A stretch of DNA of 64,000 nucleotides, from contig NZ_RYFF01000010.1 of NCBI RefSeq assembly GCF_004138165.1, positions 62,001 to 126,000 of the forward strand, written 5' to 3'. Positions within the stretch are counted from its first letter, which is position 1; every line of letters starts with the position of its first letter. Position numbers and translations under genes: made by a program. The notes beneath the pieces were generated by a model. It saw only the letters and a program-made list of their open reading frames with translations, was not told where the DNA came from and ran no database searches. This DNA comes from Candidatus Chloroploca sp. Khr17. GTDB taxonomy: Bacteria > Chloroflexota > Chloroflexia > Chloroflexales > Chloroflexaceae. Of the stretch, positions 40,406 through 49,121 are shown in pieces.

Positions 40406-41387
40406 ACTTGAGCATGGCTATTCGTTCGGGGCCGAAACCGCCCGCGAAACCGCTAAATTCTTCGGGGTCATAGCCACCATTGCGGAGTACATTGGGATGC
40501 ATCATGCCACAGCCACCGATCTCGAGCCAGCCGGCATACTTGCAGACACGGCAGCCTGTACCACCACAGAGGAAGCAACTGACGTCCATTTCAGCACTCG
40601 GCTCGGTGAACGGGAAGAAACTGGGGCGGAGACGGACTTTGGTACCGGGGCCATACATACGTTCAGCGAAATAGGCGAGGGTTCCCTTGAGATCGCCCAT
40701 GGTAATATGGCGCCCGATAGCGAGAAACTCAAACTGATGGAACATCATCTCGCTGCGCACGGTCACCTGTTCATTGCGATAGACCTTGCCTGGCAGGAGG
40801 ATACGGAGCGGTTCGGGGGCGCGTTCACGCATCACCCGGATCTGACCGGGGGAGGTATGGGTACGGAGCAAGACCGATGGCGCATCATCGGGCAGATCGA
40901 GGTAAAAAGTATCCTGCATATCGCGTGCCGGATGGTCATCGGCAAAATTGAGCAGGCTAAAATTATACTCATCGAACTCAACTTCAGGGCTTTCGGTCAC
41001 GAGGAAGCCCATCTCGCCAAAGATCTCTTGGACCTGGGCCAGAACCTGATTGGTGAGGTGGACATAACCAAGGGCAGGAGTGCGTCCTGGCAGCGTAACA
41101 TCAATGCGTTCAGCGGCAAGTTCAGCGGCCTGGGCAGCGAGTTTGAGGTGCTGCTCGGCGGCGGCATAGGCTGCTTCGAGTTGTTCGCGCAACTGATTGA
41201 CACGGCGGCCAAACTCAGGGCGTTGCTCAACGGGCAGTGTCCCGAGGCTGCGACTGACGCGGGTCAACGCACCGGACTTACCGGTATACGTGCTCTTCCA
41301 CTCAGCGAGCGCAGCGAGATCGCCGACCGATTCCAGGGCTATGGCGGCCTCTTGTTCAAGGCTTGCCAGCTCATTGCTCACCGTCAT
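40341..41387 (-). CDS. pheS: Phenylalanine-tRNA ligase alpha subunit
   Basis: Catalytic subunit of PheRS. The 348 residues have the N-terminal coiled coil (20-85), the class II core with motif 2 (RNEQVTVRSEMMFHQFEFLAIG) and motif 3 (GFGPERIAMLKYGIDDIR). A Cys4 cluster CFLCGGTGCRVCK near residue 275 is probably a zinc site found in many bacterial PheS. The ATG at 41387 has AAGGAG six bases upstream; the ORF extension is spurious. pheT does not follow; the next gene is a membrane protein. Confidence 0.96.
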   Translation of the reverse strand: MTVSNELASLEQEAAIALESVGDLAALAEWKSTYTGKSGALTRVSRSLGTLPVEQRPEFGRRVNQLREQLEAAYAAAEQHLKLAAQAAELAAERIDVTLPGRTPALGYVHLTNQVLAQVQEIFGEMGFLVTESPEVEFDEYNFSLLNFADDHPARDMQDTFYLDLPDDAPSVLLRTHTSPGQIRVMRERAPEPLRILLPGKVYRNEQVTVRSEMMFHQFEFLAIGRHITMGDLKGTLAYFAERMYGPGTKVRLRPSFFPFTEPSAEMDVSCFLCGGTGCRVCKYAGWLEIGGCGMMHPNVLRNGGYDPEEFSGFAGGFGPERIAMLKYGIDDIRGFYSGDTRFVEQFG

Positions 41388-41446
41388 CACTAACTCCTTG
41401 TATGCGAGCCGAACCTGCATGAGCATGCCTGATCTATGGCTATTTG

Positions 41447-42220
41447 TCAACTACGTTGGCGCAAGGCCTCGAAGAGAATAATGCTACCGGCGACTGCGGC
41501 ATTGAGTGACTCGGCCTGACCGACCATAGGAATCGTAATGCGCTGACGAGTAAGGTCAGCGGCTTCCGGGCTAAAGCCGTGGGCCTCATTGCCAATAATA
41601 AGGGCTGCTGGCTGGTGCCAATCGGCGGCGAAATAGGGCAGCGTAGCGTCGGCATCAGCGGCATAGACCGTAGGGAGCGCAGCCAGGGCCTCACCGATCT
41701 CCGACCAGGAGAGATCGGCTTGGAGGGGAAGGCTAACATGAGCCCCCATCGCGGCGCGGACGGCCTTGGGCTGAAAGGGATCGGCACTGCCGGGGGCACA
41801 GATGACGAGCCCGACGCCGGCAGCCTCAGCGGAGCGAAGAAGGGTTCCGAGGTTTCCAGGGTCTTGGATGCCATCAAGGAGGAGGCGGAGGCCGGGGCGT
41901 GGGGGGAGTTCGGGGCGAGCGACGGCGGCCACAACGCCCTGGGGATGGCGGGTATCAGCAGCGGCAGCGACGACCTCGGGGGTAGCGGGAAAAGCCCCGT
42001 AGTGAGGGGCGAGATCTTGGAGCAAGCGGGAGCCCTCGGGGGTCGTAGCGAGTTGTTGGGGCGCATAGAGGGCGCGTTGGAGCTGTGCGCCTGAGGCAAG
42101 GGCGTGAGCAACGAGGCGAACGCCCTCAAGGAAGAGGGAGCGCTCGCTCCGGCGAACTCGAACTGAGTCGCGGAGCGAGCGCAGGAACTTGACGTGCGGA
42201 TTAGTCGTACTTGAAATCAC
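41447..42220 (-). CDS. SpoU/TrmH-family RNA 2'-O-methyltransferase
   Basis: A SPOUT-class RNA ribose methyltransferase of 257 residues, close to the RlmB/TsnR type. It has an N-terminal L30e-like substrate-binding domain ([17 protein letters not shown]), motif 1 [20 protein letters not shown], motif 2 [14 protein letters not shown] and motif 3 [23 protein letters not shown], which forms the knotted SAM site. The GTG start overlaps the rplT stop as GTGA, so translation is coupled. In many bacteria this gene follows infC-rpmI-rplT and precedes pheS, as here. Confidence 0.92.
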   Translation of the reverse strand: MISSTTNPHVKFLRSLRDSVRVRRSERSLFLEGVRLVAHALASGAQLQRALYAPQQLATTPEGSRLLQDLAPHYGAFPATPEVVAAAADTRHPQGVVAAVARPELPPRPGLRLLLDGIQDPGNLGTLLRSAEAAGVGLVICAPGSADPFQPKAVRAAMGAHVSLPLQADLSWSEIGEALAALPTVYAADADATLPYFAADWHQPAALIIGNEAHGFSPEAADLTRQRITIPMVGQAESLNAAVAGSIILFEALRQRS

Positions 42221-42591
42221 GCGCCCTGAGTGGTTGGCGTTGCGGTCTGCATTGCGACAGCGACCACATTGCTAAAGGCAGCGGGATCACGGACGGCCAT
42301 ATCAGCGAGCATCTTGCGGTCGATCGTAATCCCAGCCTGCTTCATCCCGGCCACGAGGCGACTATAGGTCGTCCCATTGAGGCGTGCGCCCGCATTAATG
42401 CGCTGGATCCAGAGCCGACGGAACTCACGTTTGCGACGGCGGCGGTCGCGGTAGGCATAGGCCAGGGCGTGCATAACCGCTTCGTGGGCCACCTTATAAT
42501 GGCGACTCCGCGCACCGCGAAACCCTTTTGCCTGATTGAGCAGCTTTTTGTGACGCTTATGCGTCATCGTGCCACGCTTCACACGAGCCAT
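42217..42591 (-). CDS. rplT: 50S ribosomal protein L20
   Basis: A 124-residue early assembly protein of the large subunit, often also a translational repressor of its own operon. Family features: [26 protein letters not shown], the long basic helix with [20 protein letters not shown] and the C-terminal [17 protein letters not shown] lies eight bases before the ATG at 42591. Confidence 0.97.
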   Translation of the reverse strand: MARVKRGTMTHKRHKKLLNQAKGFRGARSRHYKVAHEAVMHALAYAYRDRRRRKREFRRLWIQRINAGARLNGTTYSRLVAGMKQAGITIDRKMLADMAVRDPAAFSNVVAVAMQTATPTTQGA

Positions 42592-42666
42592 ACGAGACAC
42601 CTCCAATAAACAGGCCGGCCAGGGGGTGGCGAGACATCCCTGGACTACGCCCGACTAGATCTTGCT

Positions 42667-42867
42667 TTACTTCAAACCATACGGAAGGGCGACCTTGAGA
42701 TGCTCACGATTTGCGCGTGAGGTCGGTTGGTCTTTGCCCCATTTCTGCTGCGAGCGCTTGGCGCGATTGATCTTATTGCCACGCACACCCTTCTGCTGCA
42801 GAACCTTGCCACTGCCCGTCACCTTAAAGCGGCGCTTGGCCCCTTTATGGGTCTTCATCTTTGGCAT
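42667..42867 (-). CDS. rpmI: 50S ribosomal protein L35
   Basis: A 66-residue very basic protein with the conserved MPKMKTHKGAKRRFKVTGSGK start and a C-terminal LKVALPYG. It lies between infC and rplT, as is almost universal. Confidence 0.97.
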   Translation of the reverse strand: MPKMKTHKGAKRRFKVTGSGKVLQQKGVRGNKINRAKRSQQKWGKDQPTSRANREHLKVALPYGLK

Positions 42868-42882
42868 ACAAACAACCTCTCG

Positions 42883-43653
42883 TTATGAACGCCGATCTTC
42901 TTCTTCGTCCTCATCGTCCTCATCGAGGTCTTCGTCGTCGAAGTCCTCTTCCTCAAACTCATCGTCGTCAAACTCATCGTCATCGAAGTCACCGTTGTCG
43001 AGGTCTTCGCCCTCCATCAACTCGTCATCAATTTCGACCTCGGCATCGACAGGCGCTTCACTCTGGCCTGGCTCATCAGTTTTGGCGGAGGCCTTCGACT
43101 GCGCAATTTTTGCCTTCTGGGCCTGCTGGGCGGCCTTGAGCACTTTGGCATTAGGTGCGACCAGCAGCGAGAGCACGCGCCCTTCCATCAGGGGTTTCTG
43201 CTCGACAACCGCAATATCGCGCAACTGCTCGGCAACGGACTCAAGCATCTTGCGCCCAATTTCCGGGTGAGCCATCTCACGCCCGCGGAAACGCACGTTA
43301 AACTTGACCTTGTCACCTGCAAGAAGAAACTTTTTGGCTTGATTCGCCTTGGTGGCAAGATCGTGGTCATCAGTCTTGGGCATCAAACGAATCTGTTTGA
43401 GCTCGGACTGTTTCTGGTTCTTGCGGGCCTCACGTTCTTTCTTGCTCTGCTCATAGCGGAATTTGCCATAATCAAGCAGGCGACAAACGGGTGGTACCGC
43501 ATTAGGTGCGACCTCAACCAGGTCAAAACCGCGTTCTTCCGCCATCATGATGGCTTCACGAACACTTACGATCCCGACCTGCGTGCCATTCTCGTCAATC
43601 AGGCGCACCTCTCGTGCGCGGATGCGATTGTTGATCCGAAACCGTTCCCTAAT
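42883..43653 (-). CDS. infC: Translation initiation factor IF-3 with AUU start and acidic tail
   Basis: Prevents premature subunit joining and proofreads initiation. The reading frame upstream of the GTG at 43608 encodes the conserved RINNRIRAREVRLIDENG block, and the only sensible start there is ATT at 43653, with AAGGAG seven bases before it. AUU is the classic infC start, allowing IF-3 to repress its own translation. The protein is 256 residues: the N domain (to about 85), the C domain with FRGREMAHPEIG (to about 170), an Ala/Lys/Gln-rich linker and a strongly acidic tail (about 193-252) not found in typical IF-3 proteins. Confidence 0.95.
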   Translation of the reverse strand: MRERFRINNRIRAREVRLIDENGTQVGIVSVREAIMMAEERGFDLVEVAPNAVPPVCRLLDYGKFRYEQSKKEREARKNQKQSELKQIRLMPKTDDHDLATKANQAKKFLLAGDKVKFNVRFRGREMAHPEIGRKMLESVAEQLRDIAVVEQKPLMEGRVLSLLVAPNAKVLKAAQQAQKAKIAQSKASAKTDEPGQSEAPVDAEVEIDDELMEGEDLDNGDFDDDEFDDDEFEEEDFDDEDLDEDDEDEEEDRRS

Positions 43654-43960
43654 GGCGTGACTCCTTCGTCTTCAGGGCATGTAGGCGGTGTTGAAGGGAG
43701 GAAAAGGCCACTTACAGCGTAGAAACACCGCCTCGACGTTTGATTGTCCGAGCGGTGCTTTTCTTCAACCCGAACCTGCCGACGATGACCAGCCTGCCCG
43801 GTCACTGTCATATTGAAAGCCTATTATAACAGCGTGCAAGAGTGTCGTCAACCTTGCTCATGCGGCTATGGAGGGCGATGGCATCTTCCACCACCTGCTG
43901 ATTGCCCACGAGAGAAGCCTTTACCCGGCGTTAGGAGCCATTTTTTCTGTGCGCATGGGC
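43654..43960 (-). promoter_or_regulatory. infC leader and upstream region
   Basis: About 160 nt of leader lie between the expected transcription start near 43816 and the ATT codon. AGGCGGTGTT (43683-43692) and AACACCGCCT (43724-43733) form a 10-bp stem around a purine-rich loop. This is a plausible L20/IF-3 autoregulatory leader but not one of a class I can name. The rest, up to the sigma factor stop, shows nothing else. Confidence 0.5.
43823..43851 (-). promoter_or_regulatory. Promoter of the infC-rpmI-rplT operon
   Basis: On the minus strand, TTGACG (43851-43846), a 17-bp spacer and TATAAT (43828-43823). Confidence 0.85.
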
Positions 43961-45211
43961 TTAGATCTGATCGAGGTAATCTTTGAGCAGTTTGCCGAGC
44001 CGTGGGTGACGTAGTTTGCGCAGGGCTTTGACCTCGATCTGGCGGACGCGCTCGCGGGTGACACCAAAGGCTTTGCCTACTTCTTCGAGCGTCCGTGGTT
44101 GCCCATCAGAGAGGCCATAGCGCAATTCAAGCACCCGTCGTTCGCGTTCGGTGAGTTGATCGAGCGCGGTGGCAATCTGCTGGCGAAGCATGCCGCTCGC
44201 GGCGGCATCGTCGGCGTCGAGCGCATGCGGATCGGGAATGAAATCGGCCAGGGTGCTATCGGCCTCTTCGCCAACCGGGGTAGCGAGGGAGACCGGATCT
44301 TGCGCGGTACGCCGCAACTCGCGTAGTTTGTCTTCGCTCATATTGAGGAAGTTGGCCAGTTCGGCGTCGGTTGGTTCACGCCCCAGGTTCTGCGTCAGTT
44401 GACGGCGGGCCGCCTGGATGCGGTTGAGCGTTTCGCCCAGGTGAACGGGCAACCGGACGAGCCGCGATTGATCGGCGAGGGCGCGCGAGAGGGCCTGCTT
44501 GATCCACCACGTGGCATACGTCGAAAACTTGTAGCCTTTGTTGTGGTCAAACTTTTCGATCGCGCGCAAGAGCCCCAGGCTCCCTTCTTGAATCAGGTCA
44601 AGCAGGGGGAGGCCACGATCACGGTAGCGTTTGGCAATGCTGACCACAAGCCGTAAGTTGGCGGCGGCCATCTTCTGGCGGGCCTCGTTGCCGGCGGCGC
44701 GCTCAAGCTCAAGTTGTTTCGCCTCGGGCGAATCGGAGCTTACATCTTTATCTTTCAGCTTGCGCTCGGCGATCTGGCCCTTCTCGATCTCTTGGGCAAG
44801 ATCTTTCAGCTTGCGCTCGGCGATCTGGCCCTTCTCGATCTCTTGGGCAAGCTTCTTCTCTTGCTCGGCGGTGAGCAAGGGAACCTGGCCGATTTCGCGC
44901 AGATAGAGGCGCACACTATCACCGAGCAGCGCATCAGACAGACCTTCATCAAGGTCAATCGCTACGGCTCCGTTGGGCTCCTCTTCGGCAGTTTGATCAT
45001 CAGGCGTATCATAGACAGGAACGCCGGCCTCGGCCAGGGTTGCCTGAGCTACTTCCATTGCCTCTGCTGCATCTTCCGATGCAGGCACGACCTGGAGCAA
45101 TTCGTCGAGGGTGACAAACCCTCGCTGCTTGCCCTGGACAATCAGCGCCTGCATATCGGTCGGATTGAGGGGCGGCAATGGACGCGCAGCTTCGGGTTGC
45201 GGTTGAGTCAT
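43961..45211 (-). CDS. rpoD: Primary RNA polymerase sigma factor (RpoD/SigA)
   Basis: The housekeeping sigma factor, 416 residues. It has a region 1.1-like N-terminus, region 1.2 (DSVRLYLREIGQVPLLTAEQE), region 2 with the 2.3-2.4 block NKGYKFSTYATWWIKQALSRALADQSRLVRLPVH, region 3 and region 4 ending with the -35-reading HTH TLEEVGKAFGVTRERVRQIEVKALRKLRHP. Between regions 1.2 and 2.1 the 17-residue segment LAQEIEKGQIAERKLKD occurs twice in tandem. AAGGAAG stands just before the ATG; a GTG one codon upstream is also possible. Confidence 0.97.
   Translation of the reverse strand: MTQPQPEAARPLPPLNPTDMQALIVQGKQRGFVTLDELLQVVPASEDAAEAMEVAQATLAEAGVPVYDTPDDQTAEEEPNGAVAIDLDEGLSDALLGDSVRLYLREIGQVPLLTAEQEKKLAQEIEKGQIAERKLKDLAQEIEKGQIAERKLKDKDVSSDSPEAKQLELERAAGNEARQKMAAANLRLVVSIAKRYRDRGLPLLDLIQEGSLGLLRAIEKFDHNKGYKFSTYATWWIKQALSRALADQSRLVRLPVHLGETLNRIQAARRQLTQNLGREPTDAELANFLNMSEDKLRELRRTAQDPVSLATPVGEEADSTLADFIPDPHALDADDAAASGMLRQQIATALDQLTERERRVLELRYGLSDGQPRTLEEVGKAFGVTRERVRQIEVKALRKLRHPRLGKLLKDYLDQI
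44750..44851. repeat. Exact 51-bp tandem duplication inside rpoD
   Basis: 44750-44800 and 44801-44851 are identical over all 51 bases. Each encodes the same 17 residues, so the frame is kept. Identity at silent sites suggests a recent event or ongoing slippage. Confidence 0.95.
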
Positions 45212-45347
45212 CACTCTTCCTTAAGTCGGTTGGGCCTACACGCTTATGCTGGGCCCGTCCGAGGGGTACATATCTGGTCGTCAACCATATTCGGTGGGTT
45301 GCGATAACAAGATCAGGTTCGATTGAGCTTCACCACACACGAGGTCT

Positions 45348-45356
45348 ATTTTAGCA
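45348..45356 (-). promoter_or_regulatory. Extended -10 promoter upstream of rpoD
   Basis: TGC followed by TAAAAT on the minus strand (45353-45348), about 135 bp before the start codon; no convincing -35. Confidence 0.45.
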
Positions 45357-45395
45357 TATCGTGAGTCATCCTGGGGATGAACTGCGGGAGTGTTG

Positions 45396-47120
45396 TCAGG
45401 CGACCGTTTTGAGCAACGCTTGAACCGCTGCGGCATCGGGGGCTTCCAGGGCTTGCCGAGCCAGGATTTGCGCGGTAGCGTAGCTGGTTGCACGGATGGC
45501 GGCACGAACGTGTGGGATCGACCCAGGCGAGCAACTCAGCTCATCGACGCCAAGCCCGATGAGCAGGGCCGTAGCCTTTGGGTCGCCGCCAAGTTCACCA
45601 CAGACGGCAACGTGACGTCCATGACGGTGGGCTGCGGTGCAGGTCATCGCGATCAGTTGCAGCACGGACGGGTGCAGGGGTTGATAGAGCGTTGCCACGC
45701 GCTGGTTGCCCCGGTCACACGCAAGCGTATACTGGGTCAGATCGTTGGTGCCGATGCTAAAGAAGTCAACTTCACGGGCAAGCGCATCGGCGGTCAGGGC
45801 AGCCGAGGGAACCTCGATCATCACGCCGAGCTCGACTTGCTGCGCATAGGCGCGCCCTTCGGCGTCGAGTTCACGACGTGCTCGGTCGAGCAATACCCGT
45901 GCCTGATGCACCTCGCTGACCGTGCTTATCATCGGCAGCATAATGCGTATCGTTGCATTGGCCCCCGCACGGAGCAACGCCCGCAATTGGGGGAGCAGCA
46001 GATCTGGTTCGCTCAACCCAATGCGCACGCCACGCCATCCAAGAAAGGGATTATCTTCGTGGGGGAGAGGAAAGGCGGGCAGATGTTTATCCCCCCCGAC
46101 ATCAAGGGTTCGCACCGTGATCGGCAAGCCGGACAATTCAGCCGCAATGGCGGTGTAGAGTGCGAGTTGTTCGGTCTCATTGGGCAGGGTCGAGCGTTCC
46201 AGAAAGAGCAACTCGGTACGCAGCAGGCCAATGCCTGCTGCACCCCAGGCGTGGGCTGCGCTCGCTTCGGCGACGGTCGAAGCGTTGGCGACCAGGGCAA
46301 TCGCGTGGCCGTCGCTGGTCACGGTTGGCAACGATACGGCTTCACGCAGCGTCGCTTCTTGTTCGCGCAGAGCGGTAGCCTGCGCCCGTAGCGTTGCCAG
46401 TTCGGTTGCGTTGGGGGTGACATAGACCTGCCCGGTTGCTCCATCGAGCGCGAGCATCGTACCTGTCGGCACATTGTGCAGCAACGTCTCGCCGAGCCCA
46501 ACCACAGCCGGAATACCGAGACCACGGGCGAGGATCGAGGCATGGGCAGTCAGCCCCCCGCCAGCGAGGACAAGGCCCAGCAGGCGCTCTTGAGGGACGC
46601 TCATCAGATCGGAAGGGCCAAGATCCCGGGCCACGATCACGGCGGGTTCACTCAATTGCTCGCCGAGACTCTTGGTACCGGTAAGTGCCCGTTCGAGCAA
46701 CCGGGCCACATCGCGCAAATCGACCGCACGCGCTCGCAAATAGTCGTCCCCAATCTCCTCAAGCAACTCGGCCTGGGCATTGGCGGCGAGCAGCACTGCG
46801 TCAGGGGCGGGCAGGCTATGCTCGGTAATAGCCTGATCGATCATCTCGCGCAGCGAAGGGTCGTGCAACAACATGCGATGGGCGGCAAAAATATCAGCCT
46901 CTTCGGCTTTGTTGGTTTGGCGCAACCTAGCTTCGTGCTCACCCAGGCTTGCATCGGCCTGGGCGAGCGCCTTGCCAAGGCGCACTTGTTCCTGAGCCAC
47001 CGAAAACGGCTTGGTTGAAGGTGTTGACGCAGGCGAAGCTTCGGCAGGTTGATAGACAAGGGCCGTCCCAATTGCAACACCGGGTGCAGCGGCAAGGCCG
47101 TGCAAAATCAGGGTAGACAT
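45396..47120 (-). CDS. ptsI: PTS enzyme I (phosphoenolpyruvate-protein phosphotransferase)
   Basis: Takes phosphate from PEP to its active-site His and passes it to HPr or an HPr-like domain. The 574 residues contain the HPr-binding helical domain, the swivelling phosphohistidine domain with GGGLTAHASILARG (His193) and the PEP-binding TIM barrel (GIGLLRTELLFLER, TLDVGGDKHLP, FSIGTNDLTQY, VCGELGGDP with catalytic Cys in the loop). The ATG at 47120 fits the family N-terminus. It lies just after dhaL, so it probably phosphorylates DhaM in the PEP-dependent dihydroxyacetone kinase; no dhaM or HPr gene is in the window. Confidence 0.93.
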   Translation of the reverse strand: MSTLILHGLAAAPGVAIGTALVYQPAEASPASTPSTKPFSVAQEQVRLGKALAQADASLGEHEARLRQTNKAEEADIFAAHRMLLHDPSLREMIDQAITEHSLPAPDAVLLAANAQAELLEEIGDDYLRARAVDLRDVARLLERALTGTKSLGEQLSEPAVIVARDLGPSDLMSVPQERLLGLVLAGGGLTAHASILARGLGIPAVVGLGETLLHNVPTGTMLALDGATGQVYVTPNATELATLRAQATALREQEATLREAVSLPTVTSDGHAIALVANASTVAEASAAHAWGAAGIGLLRTELLFLERSTLPNETEQLALYTAIAAELSGLPITVRTLDVGGDKHLPAFPLPHEDNPFLGWRGVRIGLSEPDLLLPQLRALLRAGANATIRIMLPMISTVSEVHQARVLLDRARRELDAEGRAYAQQVELGVMIEVPSAALTADALAREVDFFSIGTNDLTQYTLACDRGNQRVATLYQPLHPSVLQLIAMTCTAAHRHGRHVAVCGELGGDPKATALLIGLGVDELSCSPGSIPHVRAAIRATSYATAQILARQALEAPDAAAVQALLKTVA

Positions 47121-47230
47121 ACGAAAGCCACTCAATCTAGCTAGGGCCACGTCAATCGTTTGGCCTGAGCAGGGCCTGAACCCTTTACGCCCACTTTGAC
47201 AGACGATGGTCACAGATACGTACCCGCAGA

Positions 47231-47860
47231 TCAGACAACTTCAGCCAGTGCCTGGATCAGCAACGCCGCCGAGGTTGCGCCTGGATCCTGGTGCCCAATG
47301 GCACGTTCGCCGAGGTACGCGGCACGTCCACGGCGGGCAAGCAGAGGGATCGTTGCTACAGCCCCCTGGTGCGCTGCCGCCGCAGCTTGTTGCAGCGCCT
47401 CTGCGAGCGACTGCTGCTCGCTCAGGGCTTGCGCATAGGCTTCAACGGCAGGGGCCAAGGCATCAACCATCGTTTTATCACCTGGATGCGCCTTGCCCAG
47501 GGTTGCCACCCCGTCGAGAAACGCCTGGAGCATCGCAAGCACCTGGTATTCATCAAGGCTCTGGTACCCTTCGTTGAGCTTGCCAGCCCGACGGAAGGCT
47601 GTCCCGTAGAGGGGGCCACTGGCCCCGCCTACGGTCGCAATCATACGCATTGCTGCGGTCTTTAAGATTGTACCAGCATCGCCTCTGTGGTGCTGGGCCA
47701 GTGACTCGACAATCGCGGTAAAACCGCGATCAAGATTGACCCCATGATCGCCATCGCCAATCGCCGCATCAAGCCTGGTCAGATAGTCACGTTGTTCGTG
47801 GATCAGCGCTGCTGCATGGCGCAACCAGTTCCGCAAGGTTCCAGTCGTAAGAGACATCAT
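47231..47860 (-). CDS. dhaL: Dihydroxyacetone kinase subunit DhaL
   Basis: ADP-binding subunit of the PTS-dependent dihydroxyacetone kinase. The 209-residue helical-barrel protein carries the conserved nucleotide/Mg motif LDAAIGDGDHGVNLDRGF with its Asp residues, GGASGPLYGTAF and LGERAIGHQDPGA. In the PTS form the tightly bound ADP is rephosphorylated by DhaM. dhaK and dhaM, normally adjacent, are not here. Two adjacent ATG codons (47860 and 47857) are possible starts. It lies 20 bp after the acyl-CoA dehydrogenase gene. Confidence 0.92.
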   Translation of the reverse strand: MMSLTTGTLRNWLRHAAALIHEQRDYLTRLDAAIGDGDHGVNLDRGFTAIVESLAQHHRGDAGTILKTAAMRMIATVGGASGPLYGTAFRRAGKLNEGYQSLDEYQVLAMLQAFLDGVATLGKAHPGDKTMVDALAPAVEAYAQALSEQQSLAEALQQAAAAAHQGAVATIPLLARRGRAAYLGERAIGHQDPGATSAALLIQALAEVV

Positions 47861-47880
47861 GATGATATAGTTGCCTCAGA

Positions 47881-49026
47881 TCAGCGCAGACCGAGGACAG
47901 ACTGAGCAATCACCCCGCGCAAAATCTCCGACGTTCCTTCGCCAATGGTCAGCAGGCGGGTATCACGATACATCCGCTCGACGGGGAATTCCTGGCTATA
48001 GCCATACCCGCCAAAGATCTGGATGGCATCGCGGCAGACCCGTTCTGAAACCTCAGAGGCATAGAGTTTGCCGACGGCTGCTTCGCGGGAAAAGGGGCGA
48101 TCTTGATCTTTGAGCCATGCCGCGTGGTAGATCGCGAGGCGGGCCGTCTGGAGGCCGACTTCCATATCGGCGATCAGATTCGCGACCGACTGATGGGCCC
48201 CGATCGGTTTGCCAAAGGCTTCGCGCTCGCGGGCGTAGCGTACGGACGCCTCAAACGCGCCCTGGGCGAGCCCGACGGCCATCGCGCCAATGCCAATGCG
48301 CCCGCCATCAAGCACCTGCAAAAACTGGACAAAGCCGCGCCCGCGGGTACCGAGCAGATTAGTTTTGGGGACGCGCACATCTTCAAGCATCACTGCGGTC
48401 GAGACCGAGCCACGCAGCCCCATTTTGGGCTCGTGTTTGCCAAAGCTCAGCCCGGGGGTGCCTCTGGGTACAAGAAGTGACGAAATCCCGTTTTTGCCAC
48501 GGTCGGGATCAGTGACGGCGGTCACAATAAGATGGCCGGCAATGGGGGCATTAGTGATCCACATCTTTTGCCCATTGATCACCCACTCATTGCCCGCCAG
48601 GACGGCCGTTGTCCGGGTTGCGCCGGCATCTGAGCCTGCGTGCGGCTCGGTCAACCCGAAGGCACCGAGATACTCGCCCCGGGCTGCGGGCACGAGAAAC
48701 TGTTGTTTCTGCTCTTCGGTGCCAAACATATAGATGGGCGCCGAACCGAGGCCCATATGGGCGGCATAGGCCAGCGCGGTTGAGCCACACACCCGAGCGA
48801 CTTCTTCAATAGCTATGGCCGTGCTGACCGTATCAGCCCCGGCCCCGCCATACGCTTCGGGGAACGGCAACCCCATCAGTCCGGTACGCGCCATCGCCGC
48901 AAAGGTCGCGTGGGGAAACTCCCCGGTCTCATCAACGTGGCGCGCCCGGGGCGCAATCTCTTTCTCGGCGAACTCACGCATCGTACGCCGTATCAATTCC
49001 TGCTCATCGGTCAGTGCGAAGTGCAT
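47881..49026 (-). CDS. Acyl-CoA dehydrogenase
   Basis: FAD enzyme introducing the alpha,beta double bond in acyl-CoA, passing electrons to ETF. The 381 residues show the family signatures FGLTEPHAGSDAGATRT and QIFGGYGYSQEFPVERMYRDTRLLTIGEGTSEI; the catalytic Glu is in IGEGTSEI as in short-chain or branched-chain enzymes. GAGGAGA is six bases before the ATG at 49026. It heads the acd-dhaL-ptsI cluster, though a metabolic link to those genes is not obvious. Confidence 0.93.
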   Translation of the reverse strand: MHFALTDEQELIRRTMREFAEKEIAPRARHVDETGEFPHATFAAMARTGLMGLPFPEAYGGAGADTVSTAIAIEEVARVCGSTALAYAAHMGLGSAPIYMFGTEEQKQQFLVPAARGEYLGAFGLTEPHAGSDAGATRTTAVLAGNEWVINGQKMWITNAPIAGHLIVTAVTDPDRGKNGISSLLVPRGTPGLSFGKHEPKMGLRGSVSTAVMLEDVRVPKTNLLGTRGRGFVQFLQVLDGGRIGIGAMAVGLAQGAFEASVRYAREREAFGKPIGAHQSVANLIADMEVGLQTARLAIYHAAWLKDQDRPFSREAAVGKLYASEVSERVCRDAIQIFGGYGYSQEFPVERMYRDTRLLTIGEGTSEILRGVIAQSVLGLR

Positions 49027-49121
49027 CGTTGTCTCCTCATATGCGCGATCATCGCTCTGGTGGCGATAGGGTCCCCTAGACCTCATCTCGGTGCATCGTT
49101 GCCTTCTCTCTGCGGGATGGT

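Noticed and set aside
43599..43811. 70-residue frame in the infC leader as a leader peptide
   Set aside because: It runs deep into infC in another frame and has no ribosome-binding site or attenuator-type codon run.
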